The notes: a model not told the origin generated them from the letters alone. Positions 1-8,281 are shown, numbered from the stretch's first letter. The stretch is DNA of 64,000 nucleotides from Aeromicrobium sp. 9AM (GCF_902506105.1 NZ_LR733304.1:434001-498000), one strand, 5' to 3'. Numbers and translations: made by a program.

Positions 1-471
1 CGGGGGGAGTCTGCGGCCACGCTGCCGATCATGTTCCGTGCGGAACTCGATCGGCTCTTGGATCTGGCTCGCGAGAACGGTGCGGCCGCGGAGCCCGTCA
101 TGCGTGACGCGCTGGCTGACATCTACATCGACAACGAGGTCATGCGGTTCCTGGGTCGCGACTCGCTGGCTCGCTTCTTGGCCGGTCACGCGCCCGGACC
201 GGACGCCGCGATCAGCAAGCTCTTCTGGAGCGAGTACCACGAGAAGGCCACCGAGTTGGCGCTCGACGTGCTCGAGCGCGAGAGTCTGGTGGCCGAGGGG
301 CGTCGACCGACCAACACCACGCTGTTCCAGACCGACGACGTCGGCGCGCCCAACACCAGCGCCTCGTGGATCACCACGGCCCTGAACTCGCGCTCTGGAA
401 CCATCTACGCCGGCACCTCCGAGATCCAGAAGACGATCATCGGTGAGAAGCTGCTCGGCCTCCCCAAGTGA
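1..471 (+). CDS. Acyl-CoA dehydrogenase, C-terminal part (5' end outside window)
   Basis: The reading frame is open from base 1, so only the last 156 residues are present. The visible part is the C-terminal helical bundle of an acyl-CoA dehydrogenase, the flavoenzyme family that makes the alpha-beta double bond in acyl-CoA thioesters. The end carries the family signature TIYAGTSEIQ, followed by a short tail ending in LLGLPK. The stop codon overlaps the ATG of the next acyl-CoA dehydrogenase by one base, so the two are translationally coupled. Adjacent dehydrogenase genes of this kind encode the two subunits of alpha2-beta2 enzymes in actinobacterial sterol catabolism (FadE/ChsE type). Family is certain; substrate is not. 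Confidence 0.93.
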   Translation, partial: RGESAATLPIMFRAELDRLLDLARENGAAAEPVMRDALADIYIDNEVMRFLGRDSLARFLAGHAPGPDAAISKLFWSEYHEKATELALDVLERESLVAEGRRPTNTTLFQTDDVGAPNTSASWITTALNSRSGTIYAGTSEIQKTIIGEKLLGLPK

Positions 472-1604
472 TGACGACCGCACAGAAGGCAGCCCCCATG
501 GATCCCTTGCTCGACGACGACCAGCTCTCGTACCAGCGCAGTCTGCGGGCCTTCCTCGACGTGACCTGGGGCGACGCCCAGGTCCGAGCCGACCTGGATG
601 CTCCCTCGCCCGACCGCGACACCTGGCGCCGTCTCGCGGCCGACCTCGGTGTGGCCGGCTTGAGCATCCCCGAGCAGTACGGCGGCTCGGGTGGGGCGCC
701 GGCCGAGGCACTGCTCGTGGCAGAAGAGCTCGGGCGGGCGATTTACGGCGGCCCGTATCTGAGCACCGTGGTGCTTGTCGCCAATGCGATCGTGCTGAGC
801 GGCGACGAGGCGATGGCTGCGGAGCTGCTGCCGGGCATCGCCAGCGGGGACAAGACCGCCGCTTTGGCGACCATCGACGTCGGCCGTGACCGCTACGCCG
901 CTCTCGTCCCGGAGGCGACGTCCACGGGGGACGGTTGGGTCGTGAGCGGCGAGGCGCGCCGAGTCATCGACGGCGCCGACGCCGACCACGTGATCGTCGA
1001 GGCCACCACGCCGGCGGGACGCTCGTTGTTCCTCCTCGCCGGCACGGGCGTCGAGCGCACAGCGTCTGAGACGCTCGACCCGACACGTCGCATGGCCACC
1101 CTCGTCCTGAACGAGGCACCGGCGCGACTGATCGGCCGGAACGGCCAGGCCGGGGAGATCCTCGCGGCGATCAAACCCCTCGTGGCACTGGCGCTCGCGG
1201 CCGAGGCGGTCGGCGGCGCGGATCGTGCGACCCGCGACACCGTCGAGTACGCCAAGGTGCGCCACCAGTTCGGCAAGCCGATCGGCTCGTTTCAAGCCGT
1301 CAAGCACCGCTGCGCCGACATGCAGGTGCGGCTCGCCGGCGCGCGCGCCGGTCTGCGCCACGCCGGCTCGGTGCTGGTCGACGGCAGCGAAGACATCGAC
1401 TTGCTTGCGTCGGTCGTCAAGGTCTACGCCACGAAGTCGTACTTCCGGACGGCCGCCGACATGATCCAGCTGCACGGCGGCATCGGCTTCACCTGGGAGC
1501 ATCCTGCGCACTTCCACTTCAAGCGCGCCAAGTCCCTCGAGATCTTGGGCGGGACGCACGTCGAGCTGCGTGCGGCGATCGCCGATGTCGTCCTCGCCGG
1601 CTGA
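471..1604 (+). CDS. Acyl-CoA dehydrogenase, probable second subunit
   Basis: A 377-residue acyl-CoA dehydrogenase with N-terminal helical, middle beta and C-terminal helical domains. Visible family motifs are IPEQYGGSGG near residue 67, VRHQFGKPIGSFQAVKH around residue 265, and MIQLHGGIGFTWEHP near residue 330. The ATG at 471 shares one base with the preceding stop; a GTG three bases upstream is an alternative. It is shorter than typical fatty acyl-CoA dehydrogenases and directly follows another one, the arrangement of heterotetrameric dehydrogenases acting on CoA esters of sterol rings or side chains. The overlap with the next gene indicates one operon. Substrate is unknown. Confidence 0.93.
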   Translation: MTTAQKAAPMDPLLDDDQLSYQRSLRAFLDVTWGDAQVRADLDAPSPDRDTWRRLAADLGVAGLSIPEQYGGSGGAPAEALLVAEELGRAIYGGPYLSTVVLVANAIVLSGDEAMAAELLPGIASGDKTAALATIDVGRDRYAALVPEATSTGDGWVVSGEARRVIDGADADHVIVEATTPAGRSLFLLAGTGVERTASETLDPTRRMATLVLNEAPARLIGRNGQAGEILAAIKPLVALALAAEAVGGADRATRDTVEYAKVRHQFGKPIGSFQAVKHRCADMQVRLAGARAGLRHAGSVLVDGSEDIDLLASVVKVYATKSYFRTAADMIQLHGGIGFTWEHPAHFHFKRAKSLEILGGTHVELRAAIADVVLAG

Positions 1605-2505
1605 GACCGCTTCCGGGCCGGCATGGTTCGTCGACGCACTGGCTGACGCCGGCGCGACTCGCGACGTGCAGGTCAAAGGCGCCCGTGTCGAGTACCGCGT
1701 CTGGGGCCCCGAGAGCGCGCCGACGGTGGTGCTCGTCCACGGCGGTGCGGCGCATGGGGGATGGTGGGATCACGTCGCGCCGCTGCTGGCCTCGGACCGC
1801 CGAGTGGCTGCGATCGACCTGACGGGACACGGCTCGAGCGACTCGCGATCTCACTACGACTTCTTCACGTGGTCGGACGAGATCGTCGCTGTCGGCGACG
1901 CCGAGAGCGGAGGCGCCCGGTTCGACGTCATCGGTCACAGCATGGGCGGCGTCGCCGCCCTGACGACGGCTCTGCTGCGCGGCGAACGACTGGGCGGGAC
2001 GGTGGCGATCGATCCGCCCGACTGGCTGGTGGCTGAGGGAGGTCTGGCGGCGCGACGCGTCTTGCTGCCTCCGCGCCGGTTCCACGCGAGCCGTGATCTG
2101 GTCGAGTCGCGGTTCCAGGCACGTCCGGTCGACCCGGCTCGCCTTCGGTACGTCGAACGACGCGTGGCAGAACGCTCGGTGCGACGGACCGACGACGGCT
2201 GGACGTGGCGCTTCGACCACGCCGTCACGTTGCACGATTCCTTCCCGGACGAGCTGTGGGGACGGCGGCTCGGTCCCACGGTGCTGGTGATGGCCGAGCG
2301 GAGCCTGATGTCGGTTGACCAGGTCGATGAGCTCAGCTCGCGCCTCGGAGGGGTGCCGGTCGTCACCATCGCCGACAGCGGCCACCACGTCATGCTCGAC
2401 CAGCCTCTTGCCTTGACTGCGTGCCTCCAAGAAGTCCTCGCGGGCTGGGTCGAGGGGCCGGTGGGCGAGGCCGTGGCCTCGTCGCCGTGCGCGGACGTCA
2501 CGTAA
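1585..2505 (+). CDS. Alpha/beta-fold hydrolase
   Basis: A 306-residue alpha/beta hydrolase. The sequence shows the oxyanion motif VLVHGGAAHGGWW, the nucleophile elbow GHSMGG (Ser around residue 117) and a C-terminal SGHHVMLDQP that supplies the catalytic His. The start is placed at the ATG that gives MSSSPAET, overlapping the upstream dehydrogenase by 20 bases; an ATG 15 bases further upstream is possible. Related enzymes in catabolic operons hydrolyse C-C bonds, esters or CoA thioesters. The sequence alone does not choose among these. It is the last gene of the first operon. Confidence 0.85.
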   Translation: MSSSPAETASGPAWFVDALADAGATRDVQVKGARVEYRVWGPESAPTVVLVHGGAAHGGWWDHVAPLLASDRRVAAIDLTGHGSSDSRSHYDFFTWSDEIVAVGDAESGGARFDVIGHSMGGVAALTTALLRGERLGGTVAIDPPDWLVAEGGLAARRVLLPPRRFHASRDLVESRFQARPVDPARLRYVERRVAERSVRRTDDGWTWRFDHAVTLHDSFPDELWGRRLGPTVLVMAERSLMSVDQVDELSSRLGGVPVVTIADSGHHVMLDQPLALTACLQEVLAGWVEGPVGEAVASSPCADVT

Positions 2506-2511
2506 GTCTGC

Positions 2512-2523
2512 GTATAATTATGC
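2512..2523. promoter_or_regulatory. AT-rich promoter/operator-like site A at the GntR gene start
   Basis: GTATAATTATGC lies immediately at the start of the GntR gene in otherwise GC-rich DNA. It contains a TATAAT-like -10 box (2513-2518) and shares the nine bases ATAATTATG with site B upstream of the MaoC gene. A -10 box here would put the transcription start near 2525, so the message could begin almost at an in-frame GTG (2526). Function as an operator is inferred from similarity to sites B-F. Confidence 0.5.
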
Positions 2524-3275
2524 GGGTGAAGCCCGTGCAGATGACAGCCTTTCGGCAGCGGACCCCCAAGGCGTCCGAGCGTCTCGCGCGCCACCTTGCT
2601 TCTTCGATCGTCGAAGGAGAGATCGCGGAGGGCGCCCGGCTTCCTCACGAGAGCGAGATGCTCAAACAGCTACAGGTGAGCCGCGCCACGCTGCGCGAGG
2701 CGCTGCGACTGCTGGAGGTCTGGGGGCTCGTCGTGATCCGTACCGGTCCCGGCGGCGGCCCCACTGTCCGGCGACCGAGCTCGGGAGAGTTCGCCGAGCA
2801 TCTCGGACTGATGCTGCAGTTCCAGCAGCTCACCCTCAAGGACGTGTCCGATGCCCGCCTGGCGCTCGAGCCGATGATGGCTCGCCTGGCGGCCCAACGC
2901 ATCACTCCCGAGCAGATCGCCGACCTGCGTGACTCCATCGAGATCATGACGCAGTCGTATGACGCCCCGGTCGAGTTCTGGGCGCAGAACCAGAGATTCC
3001 ACTCGGCGGTCGCCGAAGCCGGCGACAGCCGGGTCATCAGCATGGTCGTCGACGCGGTCAAGTTCATCGCTGATGGTGCCTCGAGCGGCGTCCACTACGG
3101 CCGCGACGAGCTCGAGGACGTCGTGCAGGCGCATACCAAGATCGTCGATCTGCTCGAGGCGGGCGACGCCGAGGGCGCCGCGGCGGCGATGCACCACCAT
3201 CTCGACGTCGGTCGGCGCTTCATCGCCAAGAACCAGCCGGGGACGCTTCGCAGCCGCATCCACTGGCCCGAGTAG
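2520..3275 (+). CDS. GntR family transcriptional regulator (FadR/FCD type)
   Basis: A regulator of about 251 residues. The N-terminal winged helix contains RLPHESEMLKQLQVSRATLREALRLLE, and the C-terminal all-helical FCD ligand-binding domain has Asp/His positions including FHSAV and the MHHHLDVG segment. FCD regulators usually sense carboxylic acids or acyl-CoAs and repress catabolic operons. The start is uncertain: ATG 2520, GTG 2526 and ATG 2541 are all in frame, and a TATAAT box at 2513-2518 favours a leaderless or near-leaderless start. It follows the alpha/beta hydrolase and probably has its own promoter. It is a candidate to bind the AT-rich sites seen across the first 26 kb. Confidence 0.9.
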   Translation: MRVKPVQMTAFRQRTPKASERLARHLASSIVEGEIAEGARLPHESEMLKQLQVSRATLREALRLLEVWGLVVIRTGPGGGPTVRRPSSGEFAEHLGLMLQFQQLTLKDVSDARLALEPMMARLAAQRITPEQIADLRDSIEIMTQSYDAPVEFWAQNQRFHSAVAEAGDSRVISMVVDAVKFIADGASSGVHYGRDELEDVVQAHTKIVDLLEAGDAEGAAAAMHHHLDVGRRFIAKNQPGTLRSRIHWPE

Positions 3276-3284
3276 TCAGCGGTC

Positions 3285-3480
3285 TCAGACGAAGGTTCGC
3301 GGCGCGTTCGTGAAGCGCATCGCGGAGCGGCGCAGTCGACCGGGCGACGCCAAGGTGTCGTCGTCGACGCGGATCGCCTCACCGGTGAGCCACGTGGGCG
3401 GCGTGCGATGCCGCGAAGGCTGCGACCTCGCCGTGGTCGCGGGTGGTGCCAAAACGTCCGACGCCATGATGATCGGCCCA
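3285..3480 (-). pseudogene. Relic of an SDR C-terminus, frameshifted
   Basis: On the minus strand one frame reads GRFGTTRDHGEVAAFAASHAA and then meets a stop. The adjacent frame continues with PTWLTGEAIRVDDDTLASPG and runs to a TGA at 3285. Joined, these give the classical end of a short-chain dehydrogenase (GRFG..ED..A.FLAS.AA.WLTG..IRVDGG). No N-terminal Rossmann segment is seen nearby. This is a decayed C-terminal fragment with at least one frameshift and explains most of the gap between the GntR and MaoC genes. The remaining bases up to the MaoC promoter hold nothing I recognise. Confidence 0.7.
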
Positions 3481-3602
3481 CTCCGCTGCAGGCGAGTTGT
3501 GTCACGCCGGTGCTCACGGCGAGCTGTCCGCCGGGCAGGGGCCGGGTCAAGGTCTGCCATGAGGTTCTTCCGAATGGTGGACCAGGACAGCATCACGTAG
3601 GA

Positions 3603-3620
3603 TAATCATAATTATGACAA
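3603..3620. promoter_or_regulatory. AT-rich palindromic operator-like site B
   Basis: The core TCATAATTATGA (3606-3617) is a perfect 12-base palindrome overlapping the start codon of the MaoC gene. Over 18 bases it matches site E, upstream of the LivF gene, at 15 positions. A GATAAT box (3601-3606) would start transcription about at the ATG, so the MaoC mRNA may be leaderless and the repressor site would cover the start point. Confidence 0.55.
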
Positions 3621-4096
3621 GAAATACACACGAGATAGCGAATTCGCCCCTCACGATCGTGCTGGCCGACATCGAGAGCGCTGTGGGCGCGTCGCTCGGC
3701 CCGGGTCCCTGGGTACCGATCGAGCAGGCGCGCATCGATGCGTTTGCGGAGGCCACGGGGGACCACCAGTGGATCCACGTCGACACCGATCGGGCCGCCG
3801 ATGGTCCGTTCGGCCGCACGATCGCCCACGGCTACCTGACCCTCTCGCTCGTCCCGTTGCTGATGCAGGGCATCCTCGACGTGACCGGCCGCAGCAGCGG
3901 CGTCAACTACGGCATCGACAAGGTGCGCTTCGTCAACCCGGTCCCCGAGGGCGCTCGTGTCCGCATGTATGGGTCGATCCTGGCCGCGACCCCGCGATCG
4001 GGGGGCATGCAGTATCGACTTGGCCTCACGATCGAGGTGCACGGTGTCGAGAAGCCGGCCATGGTCGGCGAGTTCATCGTCCTCGCCTTTCCTTGA
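3614..4096 (+). CDS. MaoC-like (R)-specific enoyl-CoA hydratase
   Basis: A 160-residue single hot-dog domain protein of the MaoC family, which hydrates 2-enoyl-CoAs to (3R)-hydroxyacyl-CoAs. The hydratase-2 motif is intact: FAEATGDHQWIHVD followed by the Asp-rich turn and GRTIAHGYLTLSL, giving the catalytic Asp and His (about residues 52 and 57). No Shine-Dalgarno sequence precedes the ATG, but a -10-like box sits 8-13 bases upstream, consistent with a leaderless transcript. It stands alone on the plus strand between leftward and rightward operons and probably supplies the hydration step after the paired dehydrogenases. Confidence 0.9.
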   Translation: MTRNTHEIANSPLTIVLADIESAVGASLGPGPWVPIEQARIDAFAEATGDHQWIHVDTDRAADGPFGRTIAHGYLTLSLVPLLMQGILDVTGRSSGVNYGIDKVRFVNPVPEGARVRMYGSILAATPRSGGMQYRLGLTIEVHGVEKPAMVGEFIVLAFP

Positions 4097-4132
4097 CCCG
4101 GGATCGGGACGGCAGCCTCGTGCCTGCCGGCC

Positions 4133-4912
4133 TCAGCGACCGGTGAACTTCGGTTCGCGTCGTTCGAGGCTGGCAGCGATGCCCTCGCGACTGTCGGTCG
4201 TCTCCCACAGCCAGGCCTGCTCGGTGGCTTCGCGGTCGAGCGTCGCGATGACGCGCTCCGCGAGATCGCCGCGCAACGTCTGTCGGATCGAGCGAACAGC
4301 GAGCGGCGCGAGATCGGCAAGCTCGCGGGCGTAGGCCAGCGCCACCGCTCGCTCGGCGCCGGGCTCGGCCAGACGGTCGACCAAGCCGAGCGAGTGGGCG
4401 CGCGCGCCGTCGACGCGCTCGGCCCCGACGAGCATGCGGCTCGCGGCCTGCGTCCCGATGATGCGCGGCAGCGACGCCGACAGGCCGAAGCCCTGGTGAA
4501 AGCCCAGGCGAGGGAAGTTGGCCCAAAAGCGCGTCTTCGAGGAAGCCACGCGGAAGTCGGCGGTGCAGGCCAGACCCAGGCCACCTCCCACGGCTGCCCC
4601 TTGGACCGCAGCGACCACGGGGAGAGGTGAGGCGAACAGTCGCGCTCCCTCGGCATACAGGCGGCGTGAGTCGACAGCCCGGTCTGCGCCCTCCGTGGGC
4701 GCGGCGAAGTTGGCCCCGGCGCAGAAGTGCTTGCCCTCCGACGCCAGAACGGCCGCTCGTGCCGTGCCGTCAGCGGCGAGGGCGTCGAGTGTGTCGGCAA
4801 TCGCGGCGATCAGCGGCCGGTCGAAGTAGTTGGCCGGCGGGCGCGCGATCTCAAGGAGAGCGACCGTGCCGTCGATCTGGACTCTCAAGCCGTCGAAGGC
4901 GGGGATGGTCAT
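4133..4912 (-). CDS. Enoyl-CoA hydratase/isomerase superfamily (crotonase-like), atypical active site
   Basis: A 259-residue crotonase-fold protein. Both oxyanion-hole segments are present, HFCAGANF (around residue 63) and VQGAAVGGGLGLACTADFRVAS (around 105-125). The two catalytic glutamates of true hydratases are missing: the first position is Gly in GGGLGLAC, and the Pro-Glu position reads ANFPRLG. The protein is therefore more likely an isomerase, a C-C hydrolase or another variant than a standard hydratase. It is the last gene of a four-gene leftward operon; its ATG overlaps the upstream dehydrogenase stop by four bases. Confidence 0.88.
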   Translation of the reverse strand: MTIPAFDGLRVQIDGTVALLEIARPPANYFDRPLIAAIADTLDALAADGTARAAVLASEGKHFCAGANFAAPTEGADRAVDSRRLYAEGARLFASPLPVVAAVQGAAVGGGLGLACTADFRVASSKTRFWANFPRLGFHQGFGLSASLPRIIGTQAASRMLVGAERVDGARAHSLGLVDRLAEPGAERAVALAYARELADLAPLAVRSIRQTLRGDLAERVIATLDREATEQAWLWETTDSREGIAASLERREPKFTGR

Positions 4913-5934
4913 GGCAGCAGCTCCGGTCGGTCGTGGTCGAGGATGAGACGAGCGAACGACGGCTCGTGGGCGGCGGTGTTGCCGAGTCGTCGCGACAGGT
5001 CGATCGGCTCCCCGAAGTCGCCGGTCCAGGTGTGCAGTCGACGGGTGTAACCCTGCAGCCTGTATTCCTGCGTCATGCCGATCGCACCGTGTGCCTGGTG
5101 GGCGGCCCTGGCCGCTACGAGCGCGTTCTCAGCAGTCACGAGCTGAGCTGCGGCGACGTCGACATCTTTCAGGTCGTCGTCGAGCGCCAGCCGATCAGCG
5201 ACCGCCGTGCACATGACAGCCATCTGCTCGATCTGGACGACATGAGCCTGCACGGCCTGGAACGCTCCGATCGGCTTGCCGAACTGGACCCGCTCGGAGA
5301 CGTAGCGGCGGGTCAGTGCGGAGATGGCCTGCAGTGCGCCTGCGACGAGCGCGACCCGCAGGGCGACCGCTCGTCGACGCACGTGGTCGGCGCTGGTGCC
5401 GGCGCCGATGGCGACCGCGGCCACCTGCGAGAACGTGAGTGTGTCGCGTGGCTGGCCGGCCAGGTCGACGCCGTGTCGGACCGTCGCGTCACGCGCCTTC
5501 ACCACGACGGTGCGGCCGTCGTCGGCTATGGCGACGACCAGGTCGACCGTCGATCCCCACGGGACGTCGGCAAGGATGCCACTGACCGTCTGGTCGTCGT
5601 GGATCGTCAGCGACGAGGCACCGACGGGGATGGAGATGCTGGCCATGGGCTGGAGGGGCAGGCCCGCCTCGACAAGGGCCCAGGCACCGGTGGTCGCCTC
5701 GACGACCGGGATGTCCGAGGCGTGACGCCCGGCGAGAGTGGCCAACGCCATGAGGTCGGCGAACGTCCCGCCGGATCCCTCGCGGTCCTCGGGCACACCG
5801 ACGAGGTGCAGTCCGAGGTCGGCGAACAGAGGCCACGGGGTCTCCGCGAGGGGGCCCGACTCGCCGATCGGGGCGTCGGTCGGCCACGCGGCGGCGAAGA
5901 AGTCCCCGAGGGCGGCGGTGAGGTCGGATGTCAT
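4909..5934 (-). CDS. Acyl-CoA dehydrogenase, probable beta-type subunit
   Basis: A 341-residue acyl-CoA dehydrogenase, short for the family. Recognisable are VGVPEDREGSGGTFADL in the N-terminal domain, the VQFGKPIGAFQAVQ motif around residue 230 and HQAHGAIGMTQEYRLQGYTRRLH in the C-terminal domain. The ATG giving MTSDLTAAL overlaps the stop of the preceding dehydrogenase gene by four bases. The pairing with the 5931-7061 gene fits an alpha2-beta2 dehydrogenase in which one subunit supplies the catalytic base and the other completes the FAD site. Substrate is unknown. Confidence 0.9.
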   Translation of the reverse strand: MTSDLTAALGDFFAAAWPTDAPIGESGPLAETPWPLFADLGLHLVGVPEDREGSGGTFADLMALATLAGRHASDIPVVEATTGAWALVEAGLPLQPMASISIPVGASSLTIHDDQTVSGILADVPWGSTVDLVVAIADDGRTVVVKARDATVRHGVDLAGQPRDTLTFSQVAAVAIGAGTSADHVRRRAVALRVALVAGALQAISALTRRYVSERVQFGKPIGAFQAVQAHVVQIEQMAVMCTAVADRLALDDDLKDVDVAAAQLVTAENALVAARAAHQAHGAIGMTQEYRLQGYTRRLHTWTGDFGEPIDLSRRLGNTAAHEPSFARLILDHDRPELLP

Positions 5935-7061
5935 CGCTTGATGAGTCCCTTCGAGATGACGGTGCGGAGGATCTCGGTCGTGCCGCCGCGCAGCGTCCAC
6001 GACGGTCCGACGAGGATCGCCTGCGCGAGCAGGGCCTCCCACGGGTCGTCGGACGTGAGCGCAGGTGTGCGGCCGTAGTGTCGTCGGACCAGGCTGAGGG
6101 ACTCCTGCTCGAACTGGGTGGCCATCTCCTTGACGAGGGCGGCCTCGACGACGGGGAAGACGCCGGAGTCGACGAGTCGGGCGATCGACAGGCTCATGCC
6201 GCGGTAGACCCAGAGGCGGGCGAGGATGCGCCCGAGGTCGATCTGGGCCGGCACCGAGTCGCGCACATCCGCAGACCGGGCCCAGTGCTCGAGCAACGGC
6301 ATCATCGACATCCACCGGTCGACGCCGCCGCGCTCGAGGGCGAGCTCGCTGGTGTTCTGGCCCCATCCGGCACCGACCGCGCCGAGGCGGGCGCTGTCGG
6401 GCAGGCGGACGCCGTCGAAGGAGACCTCGCAGAAGTGCCGCGTGCCGTCGATGAACGGGATGGGCGCGATCGTCATGCCCGGCGTTCCTTGAGGAACGAT
6501 GAACTGGGTGAGGCCGTCATGTCGGCCTTCCGAGGTGCGAAAGAGGCACAGCAGGTGAGTCGCCGTGGTGGCGTTGGACGTCCAGATCTTCGTGCCGTCG
6601 ATGCGCCAGGTGCCGTCTTCCAGGACGGCGCGCGACCGGACCGCCGCCAGGTCGGAGCCCGCGTCGGGTTCGCTCATGCCGATGGCGAAGGAGAGCTCGC
6701 CGCGGGAGATGCCTGGCAGCAGCTCGCGACGCTGCTCCTCGGTGCCGTTGTGGAAGATGTTCAGGCCAGACTGGCGGTCTGCCGTCCAGTGGAAGCCGAC
6801 CGGGGCACCGCGCGTGAGCAGCTCCTCCACGACGATCTGCCTCTCGACAGCGGTGCGCCCACCGCCCCCGTACTCGGCAGGCAGGGCCATGCCGATCCAC
6901 CCTTGGGAACCGAGGTCGCGCGAGAAGTCGGCATCGACGGCGCCGGCCATGCCAAGCCCCAGGGGGTAGGTGCCCGGCGCCAGGCGCTCGTCGAGGTAGG
7001 CACGCACATCGGCCTGCAGCGCGCGCTCCTCGGCGGTGAGGGTCGTGGGGACGAGGTTCAC
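5931..7061 (-). CDS. Acyl-CoA dehydrogenase, probable alpha-type subunit
   Basis: A 376-residue acyl-CoA dehydrogenase. It shows LPAEYGGGGRTAVERQIVVEE, the middle-domain signature MSEPDAGSDLAAV (about residue 125), TKIWTSNA (about 160) and the C-terminal LRGGTTEILRTVISKGL. The GTG at 7061 (VNLVPTTL) is chosen because GGAGG lies five bases upstream and the codon overlaps the CoA-transferase stop (GTGA). Downstream, its own stop overlaps the second dehydrogenase gene. It is the second gene of the CoA-transferase, dehydrogenase, dehydrogenase, crotonase operon. Confidence 0.92.
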   Translation of the reverse strand: MNLVPTTLTAEERALQADVRAYLDERLAPGTYPLGLGMAGAVDADFSRDLGSQGWIGMALPAEYGGGGRTAVERQIVVEELLTRGAPVGFHWTADRQSGLNIFHNGTEEQRRELLPGISRGELSFAIGMSEPDAGSDLAAVRSRAVLEDGTWRIDGTKIWTSNATTATHLLCLFRTSEGRHDGLTQFIVPQGTPGMTIAPIPFIDGTRHFCEVSFDGVRLPDSARLGAVGAGWGQNTSELALERGGVDRWMSMMPLLEHWARSADVRDSVPAQIDLGRILARLWVYRGMSLSIARLVDSGVFPVVEAALVKEMATQFEQESLSLVRRHYGRTPALTSDDPWEALLAQAILVGPSWTLRGGTTEILRTVISKGLIKR

Positions 7062-8245
7062 GGGGCCTCCGTCAGATGGGTGCTCAGCTCGCCGAGCACA
7101 GCGGCGGTGTCCTGCCCGATCAGGGGCGCGGGGGAGGGGGTGGTCAAGGCGGCGCCGTGGAAGACGGCCATCGTCGGGATGATCCGGTACGACCCGGCAT
7201 GCGGGTGCTGGACGACAGGCAGGTCGTCGACGAGATCCTGCAGGGACGCGACGGCGGTCGCCGGGATGCCTGCCTCCCGGCAGTAGTCGAGCCACTGCTC
7301 GGTCGTGCGGGTCGGGGTGATGCGCCGGACGTCGCGGTACAGCGAGTCGGAGTTGGCGATCGTCGCGCGCAGGTCGGCGTACCGAGGATCGGTGGCGGCA
7401 TCGGGCACGCCGGCCTCGGTGAACAGCGATGCGTAGTGCTCGGGGCGGTAGGGCAGGAGATGGACCCAGCCGTTGCTCGTGGGATGCGGCCGACGGTCGG
7501 GCGACAACACGCGCGCATAGCCCGTGGCCGGCTTGCCGGGCATGGCGACCGGAGGCTCGCTGATGGCACCTGCGCCATGCTCGACGAGCATGAAGGCGTT
7601 CATCGCCTGATTCATCGGCACCTCGACATGTCGGCCCACGCCAGTGCGAGCCCGCTGCACCAGCGCGGCGGTGATCGCTTGGGCCATGACGAGTCCGCAC
7701 ACCTTGTCGGCGAAGATCGTCGGCATCAGGCCGGGGGCGCCCGTGACGCGCTCGACCACGTCGGAGACACCGGTCGCAGCTTGGATGATGTCGTCGTAGG
7801 CAGGTTCGTTGCCGCGGGGGCTGCCGACCGGGAAGCCCTGCGCCTGGCAGAAGACGATGTCCTCACGTATCGCGCGGATCGACGCGTAGTCGAGGCCTAG
7901 GCGGGTGAGCACATGCGGCCGCATGGTGGACACGACCACGTCGCATCGGCGGACGAGGGCCTCCAGGGCGGTACGGCCCTCTGCCGACTTGAGGTCGATG
8001 GCGACGGAGCGCTTGTTGCGCAGCAGGTTGAGGGAGATGCCCGACAGCTCGGGGTGCGGACCGGGCCCCATGACGCGGTTCGTGTCCCCGTCGTGTGCCT
8101 CGATCATGATCACGTCGGCACCCTGGTCGGCAAGCACCTGGGTCGCCAGCGGGCCCATGACGACCCGGGTGAGGTCGAGGATCTTGATGCCGGCGAGGGG
8201 TTGCTGGGCTGTGACGGCGACGGGGTCGTTGTCGGATGAGTCCAT
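7058..8245 (-). CDS. Family III CoA-transferase (CaiB/BaiF)
   Basis: A 395-residue family III CoA-transferase, which moves CoA from a donor thioester to a carboxylic acid. Family features are LAGIKILDLTRVVMGPLATQ at the N-terminus, the RNKRSVAIDLK segment, and YDDIIQAATG, which contains the conserved Asp used as the covalent acyl carrier. The start is placed at MDSSDNDP; an AGGAAGG lies about 13 bases upstream, and a longer N-terminus would run through the operator. It is the first gene of the leftward operon and faces the DUF35 gene across an 82-base divergent promoter region that carries site C. It probably activates or recycles a pathway acid. Confidence 0.92.
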   Translation of the reverse strand: MDSSDNDPVAVTAQQPLAGIKILDLTRVVMGPLATQVLADQGADVIMIEAHDGDTNRVMGPGPHPELSGISLNLLRNKRSVAIDLKSAEGRTALEALVRRCDVVVSTMRPHVLTRLGLDYASIRAIREDIVFCQAQGFPVGSPRGNEPAYDDIIQAATGVSDVVERVTGAPGLMPTIFADKVCGLVMAQAITAALVQRARTGVGRHVEVPMNQAMNAFMLVEHGAGAISEPPVAMPGKPATGYARVLSPDRRPHPTSNGWVHLLPYRPEHYASLFTEAGVPDAATDPRYADLRATIANSDSLYRDVRRITPTRTTEQWLDYCREAGIPATAVASLQDLVDDLPVVQHPHAGSYRIIPTMAVFHGAALTTPSPAPLIGQDTAAVLGELSTHLTEAP

Positions 8246-8281
8246 GAGCGCGCGCTTGCCTTCCTGCGGAGAAACCCGAAC

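Noticed and set aside
405-1676. Long minus-strand open frame (about 420 codons) opposite the acyl-CoA dehydrogenase and hydrolase
   Set aside because: Arg/Asp/Gly-rich, no family pattern, fully covered by two well-supported plus-strand genes; typical antisense shadow of GC-rich codons.
4627-6078. Plus-strand open frame of about 480 codons opposite the crotonase and dehydrogenase
   Set aside because: Antisense to two overlapping genes with strong motifs; no recognisable domain.
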